This document shows positions 1-11,504 of a stretch of 64,000 nucleotides of DNA, piece after piece. Positions within the stretch are counted from its first letter, which is position 1; each line of letters begins with the position of its first letter. The DNA is from Symsagittifera roscoffensis. Taxonomy: Eukaryota > Xenacoelomorpha > Acoela > Convolutidae. Where the stretch lies: the NCBI RefSeq assembly GCF_963678635.1, contig NC_087067.1, positions 41,938,696 to 42,002,695 of the forward strand. Direction: 5' to 3'. The notes under the pieces are model-generated. The model did not search any database, had not been told where the DNA came from, and saw only the letters and a program-made list of their open reading frames with translations. The translations under genes were made by a program, and so were the position numbers.

Positions 1-1190
1 CTCGTTAGCAAACTGACGACAGCAAGACTTGCACAAAGAAAAGTATTTAGCGGCAGAAAGTTCTCTTCCACTCCCTCTTCAGCATTGCATTAGGGAAATG
101 TGATGCAAAATAGCAGTTTGGTCACATGAACTATCCTGAACATATCTGATCTTCATAACTTCCAACGTAATATCAAACATTAGGCCACATTAGCGAGCAA
201 CATTACATGGAAACAGAAATATTGCTGTATGTTCGTGCGCAGGGGAGGCAAAGGTTGTACTATGGAGAAGATTCGCTTTTAAACTTTTTACACAAGGGCG
301 AAACTACGCTTCGCAAACATTGGCGAGAACACGACAAAAAGCAGCTCTATACAGTGCAAAAAAGTAGTTTTGTTTGCTTCAAGTAGAAAATCCGCAAATC
401 TGACATGTGAAAATTAAATTCAAGCATTTAAAAGCAGCGTATAGATAAGCTGTCTACAATTCAGATGTCAAACGCTCCAATTCGCGATAGAACCAAGCAA
501 TGCAGGTGATCAGTCTAACTTCTGTCTCAAAATTCCAGCTGGAACGACGCCGAGCCATAATTTGTGTTTTGCATCGGAAAAAAAATCTTGAATAGCTATA
601 ACTCGTAAAGCAACACACGATGTATTTGTTTGAACACAAAACAATGCCGCGCCGGGAACCAGGAGCAGGGTCAACTAAATGTTCGAGGTTTGGTCCAACC
701 TGAGGGAGGCAGTAGCTTCGATTATATTCGGTACGAGTGGTATAAAGCATGTGAATCACTGTTTGACGCTAATGTAATTCTTCTATTAATTAAAGACATG
801 ACAGATCAATTTTGTTCGTTCTCTTTCAATACAATACTGTACTTTGTCTTTCGTTGCGAGCAAACTGTTTTGACTAATAGTTTTTCGTTGCGACTTGTTG
901 ACTTATGCGGTGCGCTAACTCCGCGAACAGAACACATTGACAATCATCAATTAAACATTCCTCAGTTCAATAGTTTAACTTTGAGAAAAACTATTCGTTC
1001 TTGTTAAAAATTGCCAATTTTGAGGGTAATTATAATAGAAACTCTATCTAACATTTAACAATAAAATTTTCACGAGGCGAAGCTGCACTTTGCAAAGACA
1101 AGCACAAAAAAGACAAACGGGAGCTTTAAAATGCAATACGAAGTACAAAATAAAGTTTCAAAGGCATAGGCAAATAGAAAAACTCCTTTA
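1..1190. other. No confident gene; two overlapping short ORFs
   Basis: Short open frames lie on opposite strands at 454-759 (minus) and 630-1007 (plus) and overlap, so at most one could be real. The minus frame ends in an Arg-rich stretch starting MARRRSSWNFETEV that could be a last exon, but I recognise no domain. Around 290-320 there is a degenerate copy of the dispersed GAAGC...GCTTCGC repeat seen many times further right, and a second copy lies at about 1075-1100. Confidence 0.3.
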
Positions 1191-1192
1191 CG

Positions 1193-1460
1193 GGATTCGA
1201 ACCCTTCGACCGATCTCGGAGGCAGAATAGAGTGTCTTCCCGCACCGAGCTCCCATGGATCCTAATCGATTATATTGTCATTATATAGACAGTGTCTATA
1301 TAACAAAATTACAAAATAATCTATTATAATCCATTAAAAATCGATTATAATGACGCCATTTTTCGAAGCAATAAAATCCATTATAATCGATTTTTTGTGT
1401 GTTTATTTCACAACATTTGAGTTTGAGTTATGATCCATTATAATCGATTAAAATCCTTAG
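1193..1460 (-). repeat. tRNA-like sequence joined to an ATTATAATCGATT satellite, copy 1
   Basis: Read on the minus strand, 1193-1262 contains a pol III B-box-like sequence (GGGTTCGAATCCCG) and an A-box-like region (GAGCTCGGTGCGGGAAGACA), which suggests a tRNA-derived SINE end. It abuts about 200 bp of degenerate repeats of ATCGATTATAATGGATT. The same junction (ATCCATGGG followed by a GCNCGGTGCGGG-like sequence) recurs in the opposite orientation near 11815, so this is a dispersed repeat with a defined structure. Confidence 0.6.
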
Positions 1461-1464
1461 ACGC

Positions 1465-2290
1465 TCGGCGTCCATCACTGAGAGTTTTATCTGGTTTTAC
1501 AATGTTATTTGGTTGTTATAGTTCGGATTGCCTTTTTCACAATTGTTCCTTTTTTTACATTTTTTTTTCAAATTTTTGATCAAAAAATTTTAAAATCGTG
1601 CGACCTCAAAAAAGACGTTTTGAGACAAAACAAGTAAATTTAGCTTTATTTGGCCCATTTAGTAGTATGAGTCATTCATAAAATTAAATTTATATTACAG
1701 GGTATTTTACCAGGGTCCGTACGATCACCTGTTTTTACCAGCGGGTTGTTTTTCTCGGAAATAATTATTTCAAATAATTGGTCGGAGCGGGCAGCTATTA
1801 TGGTAAATGGTTTTCGCGCAAAAAGAAGACTTATTAAAATCATTAGATTTGAATTCTACTTTACTGGGGGGGTTGAATTATGTACCTCAAAAAACTTGTA
1901 AAAAGTCTTATTTGTTTACGAATACCATTTGCCATTGTAACTGCCATGTCCGACCGAGTTTTTTCAGCTGTATACCAAATCGCAGAGAAGAATTTTTTGA
2001 ACCTTCTGCGACATGAGAAAGTTTGTGAAATCCAAATTTTCGCTAGATTCCGGGGTTTAAGTTTTTTTTTCAAATTTTAATTAATTAGTTTTTTTGTGGG
2101 CTATGAAGTAGATTTGACCTGCAGCCCCCTTACCAACGTTCATCGACCTGCCGCCCCCCATCACGTTTATACCCCCCCCCCCCCCATATAACTTTATCTC
2201 TTATCTCCCCTATACCATTATCCTCCCCCTCCCCCCCTATATCATACCCGATCAAAATACTCGTATGAATCGGGTATCGAATAATACTTG
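1465..2290. other. Gene-less AT-rich stretch with C-rich tract
   Basis: The open frames at 1807-2080 overlap on both strands and look like chance. Between 2120 and 2250 the plus strand is strongly C-rich, with runs of C up to about 12. I see no other structure. Confidence 0.4.
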
Positions 2291-2294
2291 ACCT

Positions 2295-2540
2295 AAATGG
2301 GAATGGCTGTCGGTACGAGAGGCCGTGAACTCGGTGGGCGTTGGGTACAAGAGGCCGTGAATTCGGTAGGCGTTGGGTACGAGGGGCCGTGAACTCGATG
2401 GGGGGTACGAGAGGACGTGAACTCGGTGGGCATTGGGTACGTGAGGGCGTGAATTTGGTGGGCGTTGGGTACCAGAGGCCGTGACCTCTGTGGGCGTTGG
2501 GTAATAGAGGTAGTGAGCTCAGTGAATGTCGGGTACGACA
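2295..2540. repeat. 32-bp minisatellite
   Basis: About eight head-to-tail copies of a 32-bp unit of the form GGTACGAGAGGCCGTGAACT followed by CGGTGGGCGTTG. Some copies are shortened (for example near 2400). The apparent 82-residue minus-strand ORF over it is only the translation of the repeat (PTEFT/SRPLV recurring). Confidence 0.85.
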
Positions 2541-2674
2541 TCCAGTGTAGTGTTTCTGTTGGTCTTAGTGATAATTTTGTACGGTTTCATTTTCAGATAA
2601 GTATCTGACGTTCGAATAACTTAATCATATCCTTAGAAAATCTGAATCTTTAGAAACACCAAGATAACAATTAA

Positions 2675-3075
2675 AGGTTAGCTTTTTGATAATGAAGGTC
2701 ATTATTCCAAAATTAAAACTCTAATTATCTTCAATATATTTGTTCTTTTTTTTCAGGAAAATATCATCAATAAACGCGTTGAAACCAGAATTTGTCAAAA
2801 CAGTATTTCTCCAAGAGTTTCGGTCAATGTAAGTCAAAACAATTTGATTTGGATGATGTTCAAAATTTTAAGCTATTAGTAGGTATTTAAATGTTACTGC
2901 TTAGTAATTACCCTTGCAATAAGCAAAGGCTTTTGCAATCGGGTACTAGACTTTTTGGATCGATTGAGCAATCTCCTTCCCCCCCCCCCCGTAATGACTA
3001 ATTGAGCTCCCACAAGCAAAAATGGCAAAACGCTTAAAAAACACGTCAGCAAACGCAATTGGATGGTTGATGTGT
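2675..3075 (+). repeat. Duplicated segment A, copy 1
   Basis: This roughly 400-bp segment is closely repeated at 4610-5030. Both copies share the stretch from TTTGATAATGAAGGTCA through a poly-C run to GTTTATGGCACGCAA. It includes the motif TTACCCTTGC...GGGTACTAGACTTTTT, which also recurs around 14330, 14585 and 22085. No coding potential was seen. Confidence 0.8.
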
Positions 3076-3594
3076 TTATGGCACGCAATCAATTGACCGG
3101 CTGAAGTTAATTTTAATTGAGTATCGAGAAAAAGTTTGAAATGTAAAAAACCGAAAAATTAGGAAAAAATTTGCACATATTTGTTTGGGGACTCTTGCCT
3201 GTCATCGAGGAAAACGAGTTATCAGGCTTGGTGCTCTAAACTTGTATTTGAATACCAAAAAAGTTCTCTGCAGCACCTTACGATTGTACGCAATAGCTTT
3301 TTTCCCATTTAGGACCAAAAAGTCGCTTTTTGTGCCTCAATTTTATTGAGTTTGTTTTCACTCAGAGTAATTTTTGAGCTCTGATTTTGTAAAAAGTTGG
3401 CGTTCCATATTCATTGGAGAAGCTCGTTCACATTATCATATCATTCAAACTATTTTCAAGTGGTTATAATTATGTCTGAAGTACCTATTGAGCTATCTCC
3501 CCCCTAATCCGACTTTTTTTTTCCTGTAAGCAACTTTGTCCACAGGATTCATCTGGATTCGTGGTACCTTAGTTCATACTGTATTCATGTTTTT

Positions 3595-3675
3595 TAGTGT
3601 CTCCTGCTCCCTTAGCCTGGAGCTTAAGTATACGCTTTGGAATTTTGGGTTCAAATCTGACTAGGACCTGTTTTT
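3595..3675 (+). repeat. Possible tRNA-derived (SINE-like) fragment
   Basis: The sequence contains GGGTTCAAATCTGACT, which fits a pol III B box. It is preceded by a plausible A-box region (TTAGCCTGGAGCTTAAG) and followed by a T-run. No full cloverleaf is evident, so a tRNA-derived repeat is more likely than a functional tRNA. Confidence 0.35.
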
Positions 3676-3805
3676 TTAGACCGTAAATGTTCCGGTTTAA
3701 AAAATAGGCAGATTATTTGTCTGCTTATCTTTCGTCGGTTTAGTTGCCAGATCTAAGAATCGTTTTTTTTGCTGCAATCTGATTGAAGGAAAATGCGTCA
3801 TTTTA

Positions 3806-3861
3806 ATCTACTTAACAATTGCCCCCTTTCTTAGAAGGGGGATGGCAATTGTTAAGTAGAT
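3806..3861. repeat. Long near-perfect hairpin
   Basis: The arms ATCTACTTAACAATTGCC (3806-3823) and GGCAATTGTTAAGTAGAT (3844-3861) are perfect inverted repeats of 18 bp. The interior can also pair (CCCCTT with AAGGGG), giving one continuous 56-nt stem-loop. It could be a tiny foldback element or a recombination palindrome; no target duplication is visible. Confidence 0.85.
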
Positions 3862-4139
3862 CCAATCAATTAACAACAAAAGACCGGCTAATACAGAGAT
3901 TCGCCCCCCTGACCACCCAAAGGTTCCCTATTTGGTATTTTTTATGACATCCATTTTCGACTGACGATTACTTAATTTTTTCAATATATACTAATTTAAT
4001 CAAAATTTTTCAAAACATCCTAAAAACGGCTTTTTTGGGCCTGTTTTTTTTTTTAAAGTTTGTCCTCCCTCCACTTGAGAAAATCCTAGATCCGCATCTG
4101 CATTGTCATTTTTATTTGGGTTGGAGGCCCTAAATTTGG

Positions 4140-4440
4140 GCCCTCCGTATGGGGGCGCTTAATAGTTGAATTATTTTTCGGCTATCCGGGAACGAATAAA
4201 TTTTTCGTTTATCCGGGAACGAATTTATTTTTCGTCTATCCGGGACCAATTTTATTTTTTGGCTATCCGGGTTTTCGGCTGCGTGACACGACACCCGGAA
4301 AAATATGAAAATGAACAAAAACAGTCCAATACAAAACAGTCCCAAATAATAATTGTTTTAAGAAAACGGTAGGCCGAGAGTTGTCTTTTGGTCATCTACA
4401 CAATGAATAAATTAGTGACCAACGCAGTCAATGAATCAAG
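4140..4440 (+). repeat. Duplicated segment B, copy 1, with TATCCGGG tandem repeats
   Basis: Four imperfect copies of a roughly 28-bp unit built on CTATCCGGGAACGAATTTAT lie at 4180-4275. The part after the last copy, through GAATAAATTAGTGACCAACGC, is repeated at 5030-5230. The short ORFs on both strands are translations of this repeat. Confidence 0.75.
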
Positions 4441-4607
4441 AGTTTTCGATTTACTGATCTGGTTCGCCGGCTTTTCATTTACGGATACAGAGTTTTTGTG
4501 ATCTACTCTGGATCAGTGAATTGTGCTAAAATCTTAATTGAATTTATGGTTGAAGTTTTTCATGACGACAGTTTTTTCTGCTGTTGTTTCTATCTTGGCC
4601 GAAATGG
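4432..4607 (+). repeat. Duplicated segment C, copy 1
   Basis: About 175 bp beginning AATCAAGAGTTTTCGATTTA are repeated with about 90% identity by eye at 5688-5862. No coding function was recognised. Confidence 0.75.
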
Positions 4608-4609
4608 TT

Positions 4610-5030
4610 AATTTTGATAATGAAGGTCAATAGTTCCAAAATTAAAGCTCTAATTATCTTGAATTATCTTAAAACTCTAATTATCTTAAAACTCTAATTA
4701 AAACTCTCCTGTTGAAAGCAGAATTTGTCAAAACAGTATTTCTCCAAGAGTTTCGGTCAATGTAAGTCAAAACACTTTGATTTGGATGATGTACAAAATT
4801 TTAAGCTATTAGTAGGTATTTAAATGTTACTGCTTAGTAATTACCCTTGCAAAAAGCAAAGGGTACTGCAGTCGGGTACTAGACTTTTTGGATCAATTGA
4901 GCAATCTTCCTCCCCCCCCCCCCCCCGTAATGACTAATTGAGCTATCTTCCACAAGCAAAAATGGCAAAACGCTTTAAAAAGACGTCAGCAAACGCAATT
5001 AGATGATTGATGTGTTTATGGCACGCAACG
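4610..5030 (+). repeat. Duplicated segment A, copy 2
   Basis: This is the second copy of the 2675-3075 segment, with an internal local triplication of an AAAACTCTAATTATCTT unit near 4655-4705. It is followed directly by the second copy of segment B (5030-5230). Confidence 0.8.
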
Positions 5031-5687
5031 ATTTTATTTTTTGGCTATCCGGGTTTTCGGCTGCTTTTCGTGACACGCTACCCGAAAAAGTATGAAAATG
5101 AACATAAAACAGTCCAATACAAAACAGTCCGAAAAAGAGACCCAAGTAATAATTGTTTTAAGAAAACGGTAGGCCGAGAATTGTCCTTTGGTCATCTACA
5201 CAATGAATAAATTAGTGACCAACGCAGTCGCCCAATGTGTTGCAAGTTTACCAACAGAAGGTAGGACTTAATACGATAATTAGAGCCGGTTTTATCTGCG
5301 ACCCGCGCGCAGCGCGCCCATCCGCGAACTGAAACCGGAATGTTTTGTGTTGGACTGTTTTTTTTCCTCCCTTACATGATTTTTCGGACTTTTGTATTGG
5401 ACTGTTTCGATATGGGACTGTTTTGTATATGCACCGAAGATTCGCAACCGACTTTGAGTCGAAAGAGCAGACAAGCTTATTTTCACGCTGCTAGTTAATA
5501 CTGATCATAATGATTATCTCACGGATTTTGATTTTGTGTAAAAAGAAGTCAAGCTTGGTAGTATTCAAGCACTAAGTTTTGAAACTTACTAAAAAGTAAA
5601 ATTTTGGTCGAGGTAGCTCCTGTAGCTTGGTGTTTCAGCTTTATTGCAAGTTGCTGTAACTCCCATGCTCATGGGATTACGTAATTG

Positions 5688-5862
5688 AATCAAGAGTTTT
5701 CGATTTACTGATCTGGTTCGCCGCTTTTCATTTACGGATAAAGAGTTTTTGTAATCTACTCTGGATCAGTGAATTGTGCTAAAATCTTTATTGAAATTAT
5801 GGTTCAAGTTTTTCATGACGTCAGTTTTTTCTGCTTTTGTTTCTATCTTGGCTGAGTTGGTT
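5688..5862 (+). repeat. Duplicated segment C, copy 2
   Basis: Copy of 4432-4607. It leads directly into the BEN-like fragment, so it may be the 5' flank of that gene or element. Confidence 0.7.
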
Positions 5863-5969
5863 TCCGCTTATATTATCTCAGCTTAAGGGCCTCATATTGC
5901 GTGTCGACCAGCGAATACATAAATTTAGATGCCGTTTTTTTCTGAATCAGTTTAACTTATTTTTAGAAA

Positions 5970-6285
5970 TGAACATATCCGAATCAGCAGCACCAAATAT
6001 ATGGAATGGGATGGACTTGAGCAAAGTGTCCGATAACCCAGACAAATTTGGGCGGCAATTGGCGAAGCTTGTTTTCGGGGAGAGTTCAAGTTGTGTCCTC
6101 TTTACTTAAGGCTTGGAGGAAATAAAAGCCCTCAAGCCACTAGGCAAAAATTGAGCCCAATGTTGGAAAAAATGTTCACCGATGCTGTCCGCCAGAAGTT
6201 CAAATCAACCGACCAAATAGAAAGGGCAGTTAGGGGGTCAAACATCTGGGGTTACGAGCTCCGAAGAAGACTTCTTAACAACTGA
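5970..6285 (+). pseudogene. BEN-domain-like fragment, frameshifted
   Basis: The frame starting MNISESAAPNIWNG runs through KFGRQLAKLVFG, then stops at about 6109. The next frame (6091-6285) continues as LGGNKSPQATRQKLSPMLEK and ends RRRLLNN. The pattern (RQLAKLVFG, small Gly-rich loop, helix, then K/RxKF) resembles a BEN domain, a DNA-binding fold found in chromatin proteins and some mobile or viral genes. A one-base shift near 6085-6095 splits it. No upstream exon is certain. It may be the C-terminal part of the same gene family as the decayed gene at 9599-11363. The assignment rests on motif resemblance only. Confidence 0.45.
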
Positions 6286-6539
6286 AACGATTTGATTACT
6301 TCACTTTTTTTCAAAAAAGTTTGAGGCTTATTCGATTTTGTATCGTTTTGTTGTTTTTTACACGTGTTAATATTTCGGAGCCATAACAATAATTGGCCTT
6401 CATTCGAAATAGAAAGCAATTTAATGCTGACTTAAACTTTTTATTTTCACAAATCAGTGCAAGCCCACCACATTCTTTCAACGTTTTTTGCAAAACATTC
6501 ATTTCGAATCAAGGAGTGGTGCTAGCCGATAAATAGTTG

Positions 6540-9340
6540 CAGCAGTCTGTTTAATTCAAGCTAAGGTAGGGCCCAAATGGTTCAGTTCAATAAAAAAATT
6601 GTAGCTAGGTATTCAGTTCAAATCAAAGTTAAATACAAGACATTCATTTCGAATAAATGTTTGGTGCATACCAGTTGCTTCAAATCAAACTATGGTACAA
6701 ACCATTCAATTTAACTCGATGTTTGTGATAGCCATTCACTGCAAATCAAAGTTTGGCGTCAGCTAATCAGTTCTATTCAAGACTTGGTCTAAAATATTCA
6801 GCTCGTGCAATTTCGTTGCCAGCCTTTCACAGCAAATCAATGTTTGGTGCAAGCCTTTCATTTCATAAAACTTCACTGCAAACCATTTGATTTAATCAAA
6901 GGTCGGTGTCAGCCATTTGATGTGAATCACAAGCGGGCGCAGGTCTTTCAGTTCTAGACAAAACTTAATGCAAACTAATTAGTCCTTGAAATAAATTTGC
7001 TGCCAGCCGTTCAGCTTCCGAAATGTGATTCAAACTGAATGGCTGGCAACCAATTTTTTTCACGGACTAAGTAGTTTGCATTAGGTTTTGGCTAAAACTG
7101 GAAGGCCTGCGCCCGCCTTTGATATACATTAAAATGCTGACACCGACCAACGAATGGTTTGCACAAAACTTTGATTTGAAACAAATGGTTTGCAGTGAAC
7201 CTTCATCAAAAGAATGGCTTGCACCAAACATTGATTCAAATCGAATGGTTTGCACCGAACGTTGATTTGAAGCGAACGGTCCGAACTTTCATATGAAAAG
7301 AATGGCTTTCACCGAACTGTGATTTAATCATTTAATTTGAAAGTTCGGTGCAAACCATTCGCTTCAAATCAACGTTCGGTGCAAATCATTTTATATGAAT
7401 CAAGGGTTGGTGTAAGTCGTTTAAAGTTTGGTGCAAACCATTCGATTTAACTCAGTTTGGTTAAACTAATTGACTTGAAAACAATTTTTTTGCAATCCTC
7501 CCAGTTTCAGTCAAGGTTTGGTGCAAACCATTCAGTTCTGAAACTTAGCAAACGCTTGCCTTAATACAAACGTTTGGTGCAAACCACTCACTTAAATCGA
7601 TGTTTGGTGAAATCCTTTCTCTGTAAATCAAAGTTTGGCGCCAGACAATCTGTTTTTTTTTCAAGAATTGGTGCAAAATACTCCGTTCTAGCGAAATTTT
7701 ATTACCAGCTATTCAGTTCAAATCAATGTTTGGTGCAAGCCACTCATTTCAGAAAAGAAATCAGTGGAAACCATTTGCTCCAAATCAACGTTTGGTGCAA
7801 ACCATTCGATTTGAATCAATGGTTGGTGTAAGCCATTCAAAGTTTGGTGCAAAACCATTCAATTTAACTAGGTTTGTTTAAATTAATTGACTTGAAATCA
7901 AACTTTTTTGCAATCCTCCCAGTTCAAGTCAAGGTTTGGTGCAAACCGTTCGATTTGAATCAATGGTTGGTGTAAGCCATTCAAAGTTTGGTTCAAAACG
8001 ATTCAATTTAACTAGGTTTGTTTATATTAATTGACTTGAAATCAAACTTTTTTGCAATCCTCCCAGTTCAAGTCAAGGTTTGGTGCAAACCGTTCGATTT
8101 GAATCAATGGTTGGTGTAAGCCATTCAAAGTTTGGTTCAAAACCATTCAATTTAACTAGGTTTGTTTATATTAATTGACTTGAAATCAAACTTTTTTGCA
8201 ATCCTCCCAGTTCAAGTCAAGGTTTGGTGCAAACCGTTCGATTTGAATCAATGGTTGGTGTAAGCCATTCAAAGTTTGGTTCAAAACCATTCAATTCAAC
8301 TAGGTTTGTTTAAATTAATTGACTTGAAATCAAACTTTTTTGAAATCCTCCCAGTTCAAGTCAAGATTTGGTGCAAACCGTTCGATTTGAATCAATGGTT
8401 GGTGTAAGCCATTCAAAGTTTGGTTCAAAACCATTCAATTTAACTAGGTTTGTTTAAATTAATTGACTTGAAATCAAACTTTTTTGAAATCCTCCCAGTT
8501 CAAGTCAAAGTTTGGTTCAAATCATTCGATTTGAATCAATGGTTGGCGTAAGCCGTTTAAAATTTGGTGCAAACCATACAATTCAACTCAAAGTTTGGTT
8601 TAAGTAATTGACGTGAGATTTAATTTTATTGCAATCCTTGTAGTTGCAGTCAAAGTTTGGTGCGAGCCATACAGATCTGTAAGTTAGCAAACCCTTAGCT
8701 TTAAACAAAAGTTTGGTTAAAAACACTCACTTAAATCGATGTTTGGTGTAAGCCTTTCACTTTAAATCAAAGTTTGGCGCCAACCAATCAGTTTTATTCA
8801 AGAATTGGTGCAAAATATTCGGTACGAGTGATTTTTTTACCAGCTATTCAGTTCAAATCAATGTTTGGTGCAAGCCACTAATTTCATAAAAGTTCCGTGG
8901 AAACCGTAGGCTAGCAAATTTTTCGCTTGAAAAAAACAATTGATTCAGGCCAATCAATTTAAATCGATGTTTGGTGTAAGCTTTTCTTTGTAAATGAAAG
9001 TTTGGCGCCAGTTAATTAGTTCTAGCCGAGACCTTATGCAAAATTTTCAATTCGTTCGAAATTTTTGTTACCGGAGGTTTAGTTTAAAGCAATGTTTGGT
9101 CCAATCCATTCTTCTACTTTCAAACTTCGTTGCCAACCACTTGCTTCCAATCATTGTTTGGTGCAAGCCATTCGATTTCAATCAAGGTTTCATTGTGAAT
9201 CAAAGTCCGATGAAAGACATATATTCTAGTCAAGATTTAGGGCGATTTTTTCATTCATTGAAAAAATTAGTTGCTAACAATTCGTTTCAGCGAAATATTT
9301 CGCAAAGAAAGTCATTCGGTTCGAAATAAGTTTGAGCTAA
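6540..9340. repeat. 2.8-kb field of degenerate TTTGGTGCAAACCATTC repeats
   Basis: The whole stretch is built from variants of TTTGGTGCAAACCATTC followed by an AT-rich TTTGAATCAA spacer, at irregular 21-31-bp spacing. The orientation flips between about 7025 and 7330. At 7831-8551 it forms a strict 144-bp higher-order repeat. Short ORFs here (for example 7574-7831 and 8994-9329) follow the repeat and show no domain, so I treat the region as non-coding. Confidence 0.85.
7831..8695 (+). repeat. 144-bp higher-order tandem repeat
   Basis: The marker AGCCATTCAAAGTTTGGTT starts at 7831, 7975, 8119, 8263 and 8407, with a diverged copy at 8551. The spacing is exactly 144 bp each time. Point differences exist, but no net length change is visible, so the copies are recent or kept in register. 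Confidence 0.9.
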
Positions 9341-9598
9341 TTGTTTGATCAATTCAGAAATCTGTGAATGCCATTCAGTACATTGCTAAATTACAGTTGT
9401 TGTTAATCATTTCAGTTATCGTGTTTCCAATTATTTTTTCCAAACTACTGCTGTTTCGTTTTGGTATTGTTTCGTTGGAGCTTTCAAGAAAAAAGTTCGT
9501 TTTTTGGTCGTTAATTGGATGTTTTTTTTAAATTGTTTGATAATGTTCTTTTGAGTCAGTTTTTGTAAGGTAGAAACTTCAGGTTTCAATCTGTTAAG
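9341..9598. other. Spacer between the repeat field and the decayed gene
   Basis: AT-rich sequence rich in T-runs, with no domain-bearing ORF. It would contain the promoter or 5' UTR of the 9599 gene, but no clear TATA box stands out. Confidence 0.3.
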
Positions 9599-11363
9599 AT
9601 GTCTTGGTCCCGCCAAGGAAACCGTGTGTTGAACGACCACATAAGAGAGCTAGAAAGTACCGTTAGACAGCATCTCGCTAACACCTGGATTCTTGTGTTC
9701 TACTTCCACGATCGAAGACAGGGCTGCTTGCGGGTGCTCTCTGATCAAATAAAAGACCACGTTGACGTGCGACAATCATATCAAGTACGTAGACTTAATT
9801 TTGATTAATTTTGGTTAGAGTTCGCCTTGCACCGCTAAGAACTGCTTTATTTGTAGAGGAATCAGATCATCACAATTCACTTTCGAAAGAAATCGTATTC
9901 TGCTAGAATCTATGCCATTGGTCCCGAACATTACATCCAAGCATAAATGATGAAACTTTCGTATGCCTGTAAGAACCTCACCGCTGATAATGAGGAGCCA
10001 CTTTACGAACCTGAACCGTACATTCCTTCAACTTCAGTGGAGACGTCGACCTCAGTTCAAGTGCCTCCAGTTTATACTGAGCTTCAGCCTTCGCCCCATA
10101 TTTTGAGAACTGTTCCAGTATCTAATTTTACTGCGGGTATTTCGGAAATCGGTTTTAACCCCGGTATGTTGACCAAATTGGCCAGCAAGCGTACAGCTCG
10201 TCCCAACCGGTATTTATTTTTTGGATTTTGCAGATTTGAGTTCTTGTATTTTGAGTGCACGTCAATTATGGATTGAAGACTTCAGTTTGTCCAGCTAGTT
10301 TATTAGATTTAAATTGTCGTATGTTGAGTGCTCTTCATTTTAGGTAGAGAATTAAGTCCTTCTAACTTTGGAAATTACGTTCCGTTTCAAACACAGGAGC
10401 CACAAGTGAGGCAACCTGGTTTTTCGGCCTCAGTAGAGCCGCCATCCAAACGCCGAAAAAATTTGTTCATGATTTCGCAACTGAAAATGATCAGAACACT
10501 CAGAGCCGTAATCAACATATTACCACTTCCTTGCGCATCAACAATCCTCAGCCTCAAACTGTGTCTATAGAACTTGTTCGTTTTTGAGAATTTTTCTGAA
10601 AGAAATGACTTATAATTTATGCACGAAATCTGATTTCAGGAGTTCAAGGAATTCATAACAAACAGTTTTTATCGTTTTGAGAATATTATAGCAAGAAACG
10701 ATAAGTCATCCCTGACACTCAATGAGGGGGTTGGTAGCTTCATGAGATCAATGGTTGATACCTCTGTTCGTCTTGATAAGTCGTTGAACTCTTTGGTATG
10801 TTCGTTCATTACATCACAATTACTGAAAAGTCAAAGCAATTATTTTGATTTTTTTCCTTTCATCTATATCTGCCCATAGGTTGGACGAGTAGAGACTTTC
10901 ATAGGTAAACCAGTACCGGTTGACAACTCAGGTGAAAAAGTTGAATGAGAAGGTTGTGATTTATGGCAAGTATCTGCTTCTAACGAGGCTAAGTATGGAC
11001 GAAAAAATGGATGTCAAATAATGGAGCACATGGTCTCGCCTCGGAAGTCACACGGTTCACACTGCCGACCTGCCTTCCTAGAATCTGGGAAAAAAGTTTG
11101 GGAGCGTGAGTTAATACCTATATTTATAGTCTGGTTTTTTTCTGACAAGTTTATTGATGTACCATGGAATAATTGAGTGTTTAGAAGCAATTAAAACCAA
11201 GTACGCCAAATGCCCCATGGAGGCATATGAAGAAGCTAAGGCCAGTCTCAATCGCCTGGGACCGGAAATAATCCTGCAACGTCGGCAGACTGCCGCAATA
11301 AACCTTGCTCGAGCACAGGAGGCCTTGAATGCTATTGACCAGAATATACAACAAACTGATTAG
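9599..11363 (+). pseudogene. Decayed multi-exon gene, BEN-associated-type N-terminus
   Basis: A spliced reading can be followed with matching phases. Exon 1 (9599-9784, donor GTACGT) encodes MSWSRQGNRVLNDHIREL and a WILVFYFHD strand-rich region. Exon 2 (about 9857-10163) continues it, with in-frame TAA at about 9944-9946. Exon 3 (about 10345-10573) is Pro/Ser-rich, with a one-base shift in the A-run after SKRR. Exon 4 (about 10640-10797) encodes EFKEFITNSFYRFENIIARN. Exon 5 (about 10880-11105) has further stops. Exon 6 (about 11150-11363) is a helical end finishing NAIDQNIQQTD. The N-terminal pattern (aromatic strands, then HFRKKSYSARIYAIG) resembles the domain often preceding BEN domains. 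The number of lesions indicates a pseudogene. Confidence 0.5.
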
Positions 11364-11504
11364 CTTAATTTAAAAATCCGAAGGTTAATTAATTTTTTAT
11401 ATGCATGTTTTCGTATATTTGCAGTTTTGTAATTTTACATCTTTAAACTTGCTTTTTTTCCAGGCATAATTAGAACTAAAAATAGAATCGCTGAATTAGC
11501 TAAC

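Noticed and set aside
2293-2541. 82-residue Pro/Thr/Ser-rich ORF on the minus strand
   Set aside because: It is the translation of the 32-bp minisatellite and drifts in step with it; no start context or domain.
8994-9329. 111-residue plus-strand ORF
   Set aside because: It lies inside the degenerate TTTGGTGCAAACC repeat field and its residues follow the repeat.
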